Assembly (NCBI GenBank): GCA_937906285.1
Contig: CALCWL010000053.1
Coordinates: 1-23,239, forward strand
Source of the DNA: an uncultured Rhodanobacter sp.
Lineage (GTDB): Bacteria > Pseudomonadota > Gammaproteobacteria > Xanthomonadales > Rhodanobacteraceae
Length of the DNA: 23,239 bases
Direction: 5' to 3'
Under the pieces are notes generated by a model. It had not been told where the DNA came from. It did no database searches and saw nothing but the letters and a program-made list of their open reading frames with translations. Shown in pieces: positions 15,031 through 22,304 of this stretch; position 1 is the stretch's first letter, and every line of letters starts with the position of its first letter. The position numbers and the translations under genes are program-made.

Positions 15031-15537
15031 TCAGGCTTCGCCGATGAAATCCTTCTTGCCGATGTCCGTGCCCGCTTCGCGCAGGATGTTGTAGGCGGTG
15101 GTGCAGTGGAAGAACAGGTTGGGGATCAGGAAGCCGAACAGGTACGCCTGGCCCTCGAAGTGCATCTCGCCGTTGCGCATCTTCAGGTGGATCGGTCGGC
15201 TCTCGCTGCCGTCGATCTGCTCGGCGGTGAAGCTCTTGACGTAATCGATCGCGCGCGCGATGCGGTCGTAGGCCTGCGGCAGGGTGGTCTCGTTGTCCTC
15301 GAAGGACTGCGGTTCGACGCCGGCGAGGCGAGCCGTGCCGCGCGTGGCCATGTCGCAGGCGATCTGGATCTGCTTGATCAGCGGCAGCATGTCCGGGATC
15401 AGCCGGACCTGCAGCAGCACTTCGCCGCTGACGTTCTTCGAGGTCGCGTGTTGCTCGCCCTTCTGCAGCACATGGGTGAGGTTGCCCAGCGCGCGGACAA
15501 AGACGGGGACGGAGGCCTGGTACATGGAAAGTGTCAT
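15031..15537 (-). CDS. DUF1993 family protein
   Basis: The 168-residue protein matches DUF1993 (PF09351), predicted to be a four-helix bundle related to the DinB fold. Landmarks are the N-terminal SMYQASVPVFVRALGNL, the central LIPDMLPLIKQIQIACDMA, and the C-terminal FLIPNLFFHCTTAYNILRE, which ends in GKKDFIG. The function is unknown. ATG 15537 overlaps the stop codon of the MFS gene (ATGA, 15537-15534), and AGGAAG upstream provides a ribosome binding site inside the end of that gene. It is the last gene of this two-gene unit, with a strong hairpin 20 bases downstream. Length is normal. Confidence 0.91.
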   Translation of the reverse strand: MTLSMYQASVPVFVRALGNLTHVLQKGEQHATSKNVSGEVLLQVRLIPDMLPLIKQIQIACDMATRGTARLAGVEPQSFEDNETTLPQAYDRIARAIDYVKSFTAEQIDGSESRPIHLKMRNGEMHFEGQAYLFGFLIPNLFFHCTTAYNILREAGTDIGKKDFIGEA

Positions 15538-16889
15538 GGGTTTTCTTCCTGCGGGTGAACCGCCTGCGGCGGATGGGTGGGTGTTGCGGGATGGATGGCG
15601 GACCGTGCCGGCGCGTCGCCGGGTAGCGGTTCGGCCGTGGCGTTGGCGGGGGGTTGCGGCAGGCGTCGGGTGGCCCGTGCGGCGATCACCAGGCCCGCCA
15701 GCATCAGGGCCGCCGACAGCACGAAGGCGGCGCCGGGCAGGTGCAACGGCGACCCCGGCGCGATCGACAGCGCGAACACCTGGGCGAACAGATACGGCCC
15801 GAAGATGCCGGCGAAGCTGCCCAGGCTGCTGATCGCGCCCTGCAGCCGGCCCTGCTCGGAAGGATCGACCTGCTGGGTCATGATCGACTGGATCGGCGGC
15901 ATCGCCAGGCCCCACAGTGCCAGCAGCGGCACGCCGAGCAGGAACGCCCAGCCCACGTCGGCCACGCCCATCACCAGGAACGCGCCCACGCCGAACAGCA
16001 TGCCCGCCAGCAGCACGCGGCGTTCGCCGAAGCGCGGCGCGAGCCTGCCGGTGAGCACCGCCTGCACGAAGCCGTCGCAGGCGCCGACCAGCATCAGCAC
16101 GTAGCCGACCGCCTGCGGACCCCAGTGGTAGCGGTAATCCGCGTACAGCACGAATACCGTCTGCAGCACGTAGTGGGCGAGATAGACCAGGAACAGCACG
16201 ATGGCCAGGTGGAAGACCTGCCGCTGGCGGCGCAGCAGCTTCAGCGAACCGAATGGATGCGCACTGTGCAGCTCGATGCGTGCGGTGCGGCGCTCCTTCG
16301 GCAGCGACTCGGGCAGGATGAAGCAGCCGTACAGGAAGTTGCACAGCGCCAGGCCGGCGGCTACCCAGAACGGCAGCCGCAGCGCGATGCCGCCGAGGAA
16401 GCCACCCACGCCCGGGCCGATGATGAAGCCCAGCCCGAACGCGCTGCCGAGGATGCCGAATGCGGCGGCGCGCTTTTCCTTCGGAATCACGTCGGCGACG
16501 TAGGCATTGGCGGTGCTGAAGCTGGCCGCGGTCATGCCGAGCAGCACGCGCGCGGCGAACAGCAGCCACAGCGTGGGCGCCAGCGCCAGCACCACGAAAT
16601 CCACCGCCAGGCCCAGGTTGGAGATCAGGATCACCGGCCGCCGGCCGTAGCGGTCCGACAGTGCGCCCTGCACCGGCGAGAACACGAACTGCACGATGGC
16701 GAACACCGTGCTGAAGATGCCCACCCACCACGCCGCCCGGGCGATACCGCCGCCGGCCAGCTGCTCGATCAGGTGCGGCAGCACCGGGATGATGATGCCG
16801 AACGCCAGCATGTCCAGCAGCACGGTGACGTAGATGAAGGCCAGCGCGGCGCGATGGCGCGGAGCGACAGGCATCGACGGCTGGTCCAT
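15534..16889 (-). CDS. MFS transporter, TCR/Tet-like
   Basis: This 451-residue protein has 12 membrane segments. TM1 with VLLDMLAFGIIIPVLPHLI and motif A QGALSDRYGRRPV (about 74-86) are typical of the TCR/Tet (DHA1) branch, and GSAFGLGFIIGPGVGG in TM5 is the antiporter motif C region. Such proteins export drugs by proton exchange, but many chromosomal homologues have no known substrate; resistance should not be assumed. The C-terminal tail of about 45 residues after the last helix is Pro/Ala-rich and unusually long. Start 16889 is chosen because it lies shortly before TM1; no Shine-Dalgarno sequence is obvious, and ATG 16874 is an alternative. It is divergent from the M49-type gene and coupled to DUF1993 by an ATGA overlap. 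Confidence 0.9.
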   Translation of the reverse strand: MDQPSMPVAPRHRAALAFIYVTVLLDMLAFGIIIPVLPHLIEQLAGGGIARAAWWVGIFSTVFAIVQFVFSPVQGALSDRYGRRPVILISNLGLAVDFVVLALAPTLWLLFAARVLLGMTAASFSTANAYVADVIPKEKRAAAFGILGSAFGLGFIIGPGVGGFLGGIALRLPFWVAAGLALCNFLYGCFILPESLPKERRTARIELHSAHPFGSLKLLRRQRQVFHLAIVLFLVYLAHYVLQTVFVLYADYRYHWGPQAVGYVLMLVGACDGFVQAVLTGRLAPRFGERRVLLAGMLFGVGAFLVMGVADVGWAFLLGVPLLALWGLAMPPIQSIMTQQVDPSEQGRLQGAISSLGSFAGIFGPYLFAQVFALSIAPGSPLHLPGAAFVLSAALMLAGLVIAARATRRLPQPPANATAEPLPGDAPARSAIHPATPTHPPQAVHPQEENP

Positions 16890-17014
16890 GGGCGTGGCAA
16901 AGCGGGGGGAAGGCGACGATAACCCACGCCTGCGGCGGCCGCATGTGCAACCGGTCAGGTATCCCCGTGCCGCCGGAGCGATACCATGCAACATTCTCTC
17001 GCCAGGACACGATC
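16890..17014. promoter_or_regulatory. Divergent intergenic region between the MFS and M49-type genes
   Basis: This 125-base spacer must contain the start signals for both genes. The plus side ends with CCAGGACACG, giving the ribosome binding site AGGA before ATG 17015. No convincing paired -35/-10 hexamers or operator palindromes were identified in either direction. Confidence 0.3.
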
Positions 17015-18721
17015 ATGCTGCGACGCCTGCTTCCCGCCTGCCTGCTGCTCGCGCTGTCCGCCTGCTCCTCCCATCCCGACGCCGCGCAGCCGGTGTCGAA
17101 GGAAGAGCTGGCGCCCGCGCCGACGATCTCCGTGGCCGCGCCTGCCGCCGTCGAGACGGCGGCACAGGTGCAGCAGCACCTGTCCGACTACGCCACGGTG
17201 AAGCTCACGGCGGACCTGTCGGCGTTCGATGCGAAACAGAAGCAGATGATCGCCCTGCTGGTGCAGGCGGCCGACAGCATGAACGCGCTGTACTGGAAGC
17301 AATCGTGGGGCGACAAGGAAGCATTGCTGGCTAAGATCAGCGACCCGTCGGTGCGCGAATTTGCCGAGATCAACTACGGCCCGTGGGATCGCCTGGACAA
17401 CGACAAGCCCTTCGTCGACGGCATCGGCCCGCGCCCGGCCGGCGCGCAGTTCTACCCGGCCGACATGACGAAGGAGCAGTTCGAGCAGTCCCCACTCAAG
17501 GACAAGACCGGGCTGTACACCCTGCTGCGCCGCGACGCGCAGGGCCAGTTGATCACCGTGCCCTACCACGAGGCGTACAAGGCCGAACTGGAGAACACCG
17601 CCGGCCTGCTGCGCCAGGCGGCGAAACTGGCACAGGACGCCGGGTTCAAGAAATACCTCACGATGCGCGCCGACGCGCTGCTGAGCGACGACTACCAGCC
17701 GAGCGACTTCGCCTGGATGGACATGAAGAGCAATCCGGTCGACATCGTGATCGGCCCGATCGAGACCTACGAGGACCAGCTGTTCGGCTACAAGGCCAGC
17801 TACGAATCCTACGTGCTGATCAAGGACCAGGCCTGGAGCGCGAAACTGGCGCGCTTCGCCAAATACCTGCCCGAACTGCAGCGCGGCTTGCCGGTGGCCG
17901 ACAAATACAAGGCCGAGAAGCCCGGCTCCGACGCCGACCTCAACGCCTACTTCGCCATCTACTACGGCGGCGACGCCAACGTGGGCGCCAAGACCATCGC
18001 GATCAACCTGCCCAACGACGAGCAGGTGCAGCTGAAGAAGGGCACGCGCCGCCTGCAGCTGGAAAACGTGATGCAGGCGAAGTTCGACAAGATCATGCTG
18101 CCGATCGGCAGGGAACTGATCGCCGACGACCAGCAGAAGAACCTCACCTTCGACGCGTTCTTCCAGAACACCATGTTCCACGAGGTGGCGCACGGCCTGG
18201 GCATCAAGGAAACACTCGACGGCAAGGGCACCGTGCGCAAGGCGCTGAAGGACCAGGCCTCCAGCTTCGAGGAAGGCAAGGCCGACATCCTCGGCCTGTA
18301 CATGGTGACCAGGCTGGCGGAGAAGGGCGAGCTGGACAAGTCCAAGCTGATGGACAACTACGTCACCTTCCTCGCCGGCATCCTGCGTTCGGTGCGCTTC
18401 GGTGCCAGCGACGCGCACGCCAAGGCGAACATGGTGCGCTTCAACTTCTTCCAGCAGCAGGGCGCGTTCAGTCGCGATGAAAAAACCGGCCGCTACCGCG
18501 TCGACTTCGACAAGATGACCGCGGCGATGAACGCGCTGTCGGCGAAGCTCCTGACCATCCAGGGCGACGGCGACTACGCCGCGGCGAAGCAGCTCACCGA
18601 ACAGATGGGTACGGTGGGCCCGGTGTTGGCCGGCGATCTGAAGCGCCTCGACCAGGCGCACATCCCGGTCGACATCCGCTTCGAGCAGGGGCTGGACGTG
18701 TTGGGCCTCAAGCAGCCCTGA
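17015..18721 (+). CDS. Lipoprotein related to M49 metallopeptidases (dipeptidyl-peptidase III-like)
   Basis: The 568-residue protein begins with a lipoprotein signal: MLRRLLPACLLLALSAC, with lipobox LSAC and Cys17 as the lipidated residue, then CSSHPDA. The zinc site is HEVAH (389-393) with a second-shell EEGKAD (419-424) about 30 residues later, corresponding to the HExxGH and EECRAE pair of DPP III. Here the first motif is the five-residue HExxH. Other M49-like stretches are YGPWDRLDNDKPFV, PADMTKEQFE and PIETYEDQLFGYKASYES. It would be an envelope-anchored zinc peptidase; Asp after lipid Cys is absent, which favours outer-membrane sorting. ATG 17015 follows AGGA. It is monocistronic, divergent from the MFS gene, and ends before the REP-like cluster. 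Confidence 0.88.
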   Translation: MLRRLLPACLLLALSACSSHPDAAQPVSKEELAPAPTISVAAPAAVETAAQVQQHLSDYATVKLTADLSAFDAKQKQMIALLVQAADSMNALYWKQSWGDKEALLAKISDPSVREFAEINYGPWDRLDNDKPFVDGIGPRPAGAQFYPADMTKEQFEQSPLKDKTGLYTLLRRDAQGQLITVPYHEAYKAELENTAGLLRQAAKLAQDAGFKKYLTMRADALLSDDYQPSDFAWMDMKSNPVDIVIGPIETYEDQLFGYKASYESYVLIKDQAWSAKLARFAKYLPELQRGLPVADKYKAEKPGSDADLNAYFAIYYGGDANVGAKTIAINLPNDEQVQLKKGTRRLQLENVMQAKFDKIMLPIGRELIADDQQKNLTFDAFFQNTMFHEVAHGLGIKETLDGKGTVRKALKDQASSFEEGKADILGLYMVTRLAEKGELDKSKLMDNYVTFLAGILRSVRFGASDAHAKANMVRFNFFQQQGAFSRDEKTGRYRVDFDKMTAAMNALSAKLLTIQGDGDYAAAKQLTEQMGTVGPVLAGDLKRLDQAHIPVDIRFEQGLDVLGLKQP

Positions 18722-18733
18722 CGAGTATCCGCG

Positions 18734-18751
18734 GGAGCGCACCCTGTGCGC
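18734..18751 (+). repeat. REP-like hairpin, first of an inverted pair
   Basis: GGGAGCGCACCCTGTGCGC contains a 6-base stem GCGCAC/GTGCGC (18737-18742 and 18746-18751) with a 3-base loop, preceded by a GGGAG head. From memory this resembles extragenic repeats of the order Xanthomonadales, which often carry a GTAGGAGCGCAC-type head; that resemblance is unverified. It overlaps the left arm of the large palindrome that follows, so the two structures would compete. Confidence 0.55.
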
Positions 18752-18786
18752 GATGCTTTCCGTCACGTGACGAAAAGCATCGCGCA
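18747..18786. repeat. Near-perfect 40-base palindrome between convergent genes
   Basis: The left arm (18747-18766) and right arm (18767-18786) are reverse complements except for one position (C18760 opposite A18773). The core CGTCACGTGACG (18761-18772) is itself a perfect 12-base palindrome. It starts 26 bases after the M49-type stop codon and lies between convergent genes, so as RNA it would fold in transcripts from both sides. It may act as a bidirectional terminator or mRNA stabiliser, a REP-derived element, or a protein-binding site. There is no T-run. Confidence 0.85.
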
Positions 18787-18813
18787 TGACCGGGTAAAGC
18801 CAAGGCCGCGCGC

Positions 18814-18836
18814 AGGGCGGGCAATGCCCGTCCTAC
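18814..18836 (-). repeat. REP-like hairpin overlapping the hydrolase stop codon
   Basis: On the minus strand the element begins GTAG (18836-18833) and continues into a hairpin with arms 18814-18822 and 18826-18834, containing one G-U pair. GTAG is the common head of REP elements, and here its TAG is the stop codon of the alpha/beta hydrolase gene. It is inverted relative to the element at 18734-18751, giving a REP pair with the 40-base palindrome between them. Confidence 0.6.
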
Positions 18837-19678
18837 ACGGCTGCATCGATCCAGTCGGCGACCGCCTGCGGGTGTTCGAGGTGGAGGTGGTGACCGCCGT
18901 CCATGTGGCTGACCGTGATGCCCGCCACGCAGGCGGCGCGGGCCTGCATCATGGCGCCGGGCAGGTAAGGCGTGGCCGGTTGCGCCAGCAGCAGCGCGGT
19001 GGGTGCGGTGATGCCGCGCAGCAGCGCGAGCACCTGCGACTCCGCCAGGCGCACGGCGCTGGGACGGGTCAGACGCGGGTCGCTGCGCCAGCGCCAGCCG
19101 CCATCGGTCTGGAGCAAGCCGCGTTCGACGATCGGCCGCGCCTGTTCGGCGGGCAGGCCACTGGCGATGCTGCGTGCGCTGATCGCCTGGGCGACGTCGC
19201 GGAACACGCGCAACGGCTTGCGGTTGTCGTCGCGCGGCGCCAGCGCGTCGCGGAAGCGCTGCAGCGTATGCGCGCCGTCGTCGCCGAGCGGGCCGAGGCC
19301 TTCGATCAGCAGCAGGCGCTCGATCCGTTCGGGCCGTGCCGCCGCGACCAGGCTGGCGATGCCGGCGCCCAGCGAGTGGCCGAGCAGCACGCAGCGGTCC
19401 AGCTGCAACGCGTCGACGGCGGCCAGCACCGCCTGCACGTGGTCGACGTAGTGGTAGCTGGCGCCGGCGGCGAGGTGGCCGGAGTGGCCGTGGCCGGGCA
19501 GGTCCAGCGCGATCACCTGCCAGCGTGCGGCCAGCTGCGGCGCCAGACGCGCGAAGCTGCCGGCGTTGTCCAGCCAGCCGTGCAGCGCCAGCAGCGGCGG
19601 CAACGCGGCATCGCCCCAGACTTGCGCCGCCAGCGTCAGCGCGGGCAGCGCGATGCGCCGCTCGACCGGCTCGGTCAT
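18833..19678 (-). CDS. Alpha/beta hydrolase, SERHL/kraken-like
   Basis: The 281-residue protein has the alpha/beta-hydrolase core: oxyanion-loop LHGWLDNAGSF (32-42), DLPGHGHS (59-66), nucleophile elbow GHSLG with Ser102, and the C-terminal catalytic His in DGGHHLHLEHP (His263/264). The central section, with LLQTDGGWRWRSDPRL and LLRGITAPTALLL, resembles the serine hydrolase-like (SERHL/kraken) group. The usual catalytic Asp after strand 7 is not seen; LLLAQPATPY stands there, so the acid may come from elsewhere. The substrate is unknown. ATG 19678 overlaps the hemH stop (ATGA), and GGAAGG lies upstream. The stop codon TAG is supplied by the GTAG head of a REP-like element, so the true C-terminus may have been altered by its insertion. 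Confidence 0.88.
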   Translation of the reverse strand: MTEPVERRIALPALTLAAQVWGDAALPPLLALHGWLDNAGSFARLAPQLAARWQVIALDLPGHGHSGHLAAGASYHYVDHVQAVLAAVDALQLDRCVLLGHSLGAGIASLVAAARPERIERLLLIEGLGPLGDDGAHTLQRFRDALAPRDDNRKPLRVFRDVAQAISARSIASGLPAEQARPIVERGLLQTDGGWRWRSDPRLTRPSAVRLAESQVLALLRGITAPTALLLAQPATPYLPGAMMQARAACVAGITVSHMDGGHHLHLEHPQAVADWIDAAV

Positions 19679-20730
19679 GCGGCGCCTTCCGGCCAGCCGC
19701 TGAGGTGCCGGTGCACCAGCGCGGCGAGGCTGGCGACCTGTTCGGCGCCATCGTTCAGGGCGGGAATGTAACGCAGCGTTTCGCCGCCGGCGGCGGTGAA
19801 GAAGTCGCGGTTCTGCATCGCGATCTCCTCCAGCGTCTCCAGGCAGTCCACCGCGAAGCCGGGGCAGGCCACGTCGAGCTTCTTCACGCCGTCGGCGGCG
19901 AGCCGGCGCACGGTGGCGTCGGTGTACGGCTGCAACCAGCGCTCGCGTCCCACGCGCGACTGGAAGCTGACGAGCAATTCGCCGTCGCCCAACCGCAGCC
20001 GTTCGCGCAGCAGTTGCGCGGTGCGCCGGCATTGTTCCGCGTAGGGGTCGCCCAGCGCCACGTAACGCTCGGGAATGCCGTGGAACGACAGCAGCAGCTT
20101 CTCGCCGCGGCCGTGGATCGCCCACCAGCGCTCGATGCTGGCGGCCAGCGCCTCGATGTGGCCGGCGTCGTCGTGGTAGTCGTTGACCAGGCGCAACTCG
20201 GGCGGCCAGCGCAGCTGCTTGACGGCGTCGGCGACGGCATCGATCACCGAACCGGTGGAGGTGGCCGAGTATTGCGGATACAGCGGCAGCACCAGCAGCC
20301 GGCGCACGCCTTCGCGCTGCAGCCGTTCGATGGTGCGCGCCACCGACGGCTCGCCGTAGCGCATCGCCAGCGCCACCCGCAGCGTGCCGGGCTGCCGGCG
20401 ATCGAATTCGGCCTGCAGCGCTGCGACCAGCGCCTCGCTGCCGTAGCGCAGCGGCGAGCCGCGTTCGTCCCAGATGCGCGCGTAGGCGTGCGCCGAGCGT
20501 TTCGGCCGCACGCGCAAAATCACCCCATGCAGGATCAGCCACCACAGCCAGCGCGGGTAGTCGATCACGCGCGGATCGCCGAGGAATTCGGCCAGGTAGG
20601 GGCGTACGGCGGCGGCGGTCGGCGCGGTCGGCGTGCCCAGATTGACCAGCAGCACGCCAGCCTGAACGGCGGCCGGCGCGCCCTCGTGGGAATGGCCGGC
20701 AAGGCCGGTATAGTGATCGGGCAAGGGCAT
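19675..20730 (-). CDS. hemH: Ferrochelatase
   Basis: The 351-residue enzyme inserts ferrous iron into protoporphyrin IX, the last step of protoheme synthesis. Recognisable segments are GVLLVNLGTPTAPT (25-38), MRYGEPSV (123-130), LLVLPLYPQYSATSTGS (145-161), the active-site His217 in LLSFHGIPERY, FQSRVGRERWLQPYT (256-270), and CPGFAVDCLETLEEI (289-303), where Glu298 is the second catalytic residue. Start 20730 (MPLPDHYTGLAG) leaves a short N-terminal extension before the first strand; no strong ribosome binding site is seen. The gene is divergent from the SYLF-domain gene across 105 bases and shares an ATGA overlap with the downstream hydrolase. All expected catalytic residues are present. Confidence 0.96.
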   Translation of the reverse strand: MPLPDHYTGLAGHSHEGAPAAVQAGVLLVNLGTPTAPTAAAVRPYLAEFLGDPRVIDYPRWLWWLILHGVILRVRPKRSAHAYARIWDERGSPLRYGSEALVAALQAEFDRRQPGTLRVALAMRYGEPSVARTIERLQREGVRRLLVLPLYPQYSATSTGSVIDAVADAVKQLRWPPELRLVNDYHDDAGHIEALAASIERWWAIHGRGEKLLLSFHGIPERYVALGDPYAEQCRRTAQLLRERLRLGDGELLVSFQSRVGRERWLQPYTDATVRRLAADGVKKLDVACPGFAVDCLETLEEIAMQNRDFFTAAGGETLRYIPALNDGAEQVASLAALVHRHLSGWPEGAA

Positions 20731-20835
20731 CGTGACAGTCGTGAATGGCGCGGTCGTACTGGCCAAACCCCAGTCTGCCACAAGCACGCCGGAAGCCTAC
20801 GCCCGACGAATCATCTCAAAGCCTATGGAGCTCCC
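20731..20835. promoter_or_regulatory. Divergent intergenic region between hemH and the SYLF-domain gene
   Basis: This 105-base spacer should hold both promoters. The plus side ends in TATGGAGCTCCC with GGAG (20827-20830) as the ribosome binding site of the SYLF gene. No clear promoter hexamers or heme/iron regulator boxes were identified. Confidence 0.3.
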
Positions 20836-21525
20836 ATGTCCAAGACCATGCTGCCCCGACTGTTGCTGATCGGCCTTGCCCTGCTGCTGCCGTTCGCGGC
20901 AGCACACGCCGAGGACCCGCCGCTGGTGCGCGCGACCAATGCGGTGACGGTGCTCAACGAGATCATGCAGGCGCCCGACAAGGCGATCCCGCACGACCTG
21001 CTGCGCGACGCCAAGGCGATCGCGGTGATCCCCGGCATGCTCAAGGTCGGCTTCGTGTTCGGCGGCCGCCGTGGCGAGGGCCTGGTTTCGGTGAAGAGTC
21101 CCGACGGCACCTGGTCCAACCCCAGCTTCATCACCATGACCGGCGGCAGCGTGGGTTTCCAGGCCGGCGTGTCGTCCACCGACGTGGTACTGGTGTTCCG
21201 CACCCAGAAGGGCGTCGATTCGATCGTCAGCGGCAAGTTCACCCTGGGCGCCGATGCCGCCGCCGCCGCGGGCCCGGTCGGGCGCACCGCGCACGCCTCG
21301 ACCGACGCGCAGCTGAAGGCGGAGATCTACTCCTATTCGCGCAGCCGCGGCCTGTTCGCCGGTGTCGCACTGGATGGCGCGGCGCTGCGCATCGACTATG
21401 ATGCGAATGCCGCCGTGTATGGCGCCGGCATCACGCCGCGCCGCATCTTCGAAGGCGGCGTCAGCAACGTCCCCGCGCCGGTCGTGAAGTTCCGCGACCA
21501 GCTCGAGGAGTACACTTCGCAATAA
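20836..21525 (+). CDS. Secreted SYLF-domain (Ysc84-like) lipid-binding protein
   Basis: The 229-residue protein has a Sec signal peptide (1-25, cleavage likely after AHA) and a SYLF/Ysc84 domain (PF04366) over most of the rest. Landmarks are AIPHDLLRDAKAIAVIPGML, VGFVFGGRRGEGLVSVK, WSNPSFITMTGGSVGFQAG and VVLVFRTQKGVDSI, with the SYSRSRGLFAGVALDGA signature. Eukaryotic SYLF domains bind phosphoinositides and membranes; bacterial secreted members have no firmly known role. ATG 20836 follows GGAG with five bases of spacing. It lies 56 bases upstream of tatA on the same strand, so read-through into tatABC is possible. The signal peptide lacks a twin-arginine motif, so this is not itself a Tat substrate. 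Confidence 0.92.
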   Translation: MSKTMLPRLLLIGLALLLPFAAAHAEDPPLVRATNAVTVLNEIMQAPDKAIPHDLLRDAKAIAVIPGMLKVGFVFGGRRGEGLVSVKSPDGTWSNPSFITMTGGSVGFQAGVSSTDVVLVFRTQKGVDSIVSGKFTLGADAAAAAGPVGRTAHASTDAQLKAEIYSYSRSRGLFAGVALDGAALRIDYDANAAVYGAGITPRRIFEGGVSNVPAPVVKFRDQLEEYTSQ

Positions 21526-21581
21526 CTGACGGCGCGATTGGCGCCAGCTTTGCTCGGCTGGAATCGGCCTCGAGGTTGATC

Positions 21582-21845
21582 ATGGGTTTGGATAGCGTCT
21601 GGCATTGGCTCATTTTCCTGGTGATCGTGCTGCTGTTGTTCGGCACCAAGAAGATCCGCAACCTCGGGCCTGACCTGGGCGAGGCCATCCGCGGCTTCAA
21701 GAAAGGCCTCAGCGGCGAAGACGAGGCGAAGAAGAAGGACGAAGAAGACGCGCGCCGCAAGGAGGCCGAGCAGTTGCGTGCCGATCCCCGGCCAGCCGAT
21801 CCCGCCGCGACACAGAGTCAGCGCGACTCCAGCGAATCCCGCTAG
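21582..21845 (+). CDS. tatA: Sec-independent protein translocase subunit TatA
   Basis: The 87-residue protein has an N-terminal membrane helix (about 6-20), the FG hinge (FGTKK, 20-24) and the amphipathic helix IRNLGPDLGEAIRGFKKGL, all diagnostic of TatA/E. A charged, Lys/Glu/Asp-rich tail follows. TatA oligomers form the passage for folded proteins carrying twin-arginine signals. Start 21582 is supported by GAGG at 21572-21575; a TTG six bases upstream is in frame but unlikely. It is the first of the tatABC set, 24 bases before tatB. Confidence 0.95.
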   Translation: MGLDSVWHWLIFLVIVLLLFGTKKIRNLGPDLGEAIRGFKKGLSGEDEAKKKDEEDARRKEAEQLRADPRPADPAATQSQRDSSESR

Positions 21846-21869
21846 GCGGGCGGCGGCTGGTGCGCGGCG

Positions 21870-22304
21870 ATGATCGAGTTCAGCCTCGGCAAACTGGTTC
21901 TGCTCGCGCTGATCGCCCTGATCGTGCTCGGCCCGGAGAAATTGCCCGGTGCGGCGCGTACCGCCGGCGCGCTGATGCGCCGCGTGCGCCGCGGCTGGGA
22001 CGACGTGCGCGCCGAAGTGGAGCGCGAATTGCAGGTCGAGGAGATTCGCCGCGCCGCACGCGAAGCAGCGGCACAGGCCGAGATCGCGCAGCAACAGGTC
22101 AAGGATGGCGTGGGCCAGGTGCGCGAACCGCTGGCGCAGATCGTCGGTGAAGTCGCCGCGGCCGGCGAATCGCTGAACGAACCGGCCGCCGCTTCCGCGG
22201 AGGAGCCCGCCGAACCCAGCCCGCAGGCCGAATTGCCGCTGGGCGAACCCGCGGCCGACCGATCCGAAGCCTCGACCCGCCAGGTGGCTCATGGCGACCG
22301 CTGA
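21870..22304 (+). CDS. tatB: Sec-independent protein translocase subunit TatB
   Basis: The 144-residue protein has the TatB layout: short N-terminus, membrane helix LVLLALIALIVLGPEKLP (9-26), amphipathic helix ARTAGALMRRVRRGWDDVRAE, then a long acidic Ala/Glu/Pro-rich tail. The LGPEKLP hinge separates it from TatA, which has FGTKK. TatB forms the substrate receptor with TatC. The N-terminus MIEFSLGKL differs from the more usual MFDIGFSEL but keeps the Glu and Phe. No clear ribosome binding site precedes ATG 21870, so coupling to tatA is likely. Its last 14 bases overlap the start of tatC in another frame. Confidence 0.93.
   Translation: MIEFSLGKLVLLALIALIVLGPEKLPGAARTAGALMRRVRRGWDDVRAEVERELQVEEIRRAAREAAAQAEIAQQQVKDGVGQVREPLAQIVGEVAAAGESLNEPAAASAEEPAEPSPQAELPLGEPAADRSEASTRQVAHGDR

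Noticed and set aside
14834..15094. Plus-strand 86-codon frame with GTG start after a good GGGGAGGAG sequence
   Set aside because: It runs through the terminator-like hairpin and into the end of DUF1993 on the other strand, with no protein-like pattern; the purine run is more likely chance.
15654..16922. 422-codon plus-strand frame antisense to the MFS gene
   Set aside because: Gln/His/Arg/Glu-rich repeats of dipeptides typical of antisense of membrane-protein codons; no domain.
16955..18787. 610-codon minus-strand frame antisense to the M49-type gene
   Set aside because: Val/Leu/Gln-rich shadow of a highly codon-biased gene; begins inside the palindrome, which supplies an accidental ATG.
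21531..21545. Hairpin GGCGC-GATTG-GCGCC between the SYLF gene and tatA as a terminator
   Set aside because: Only five pairs and no T-run, in a genome where such short stems are frequent by chance.
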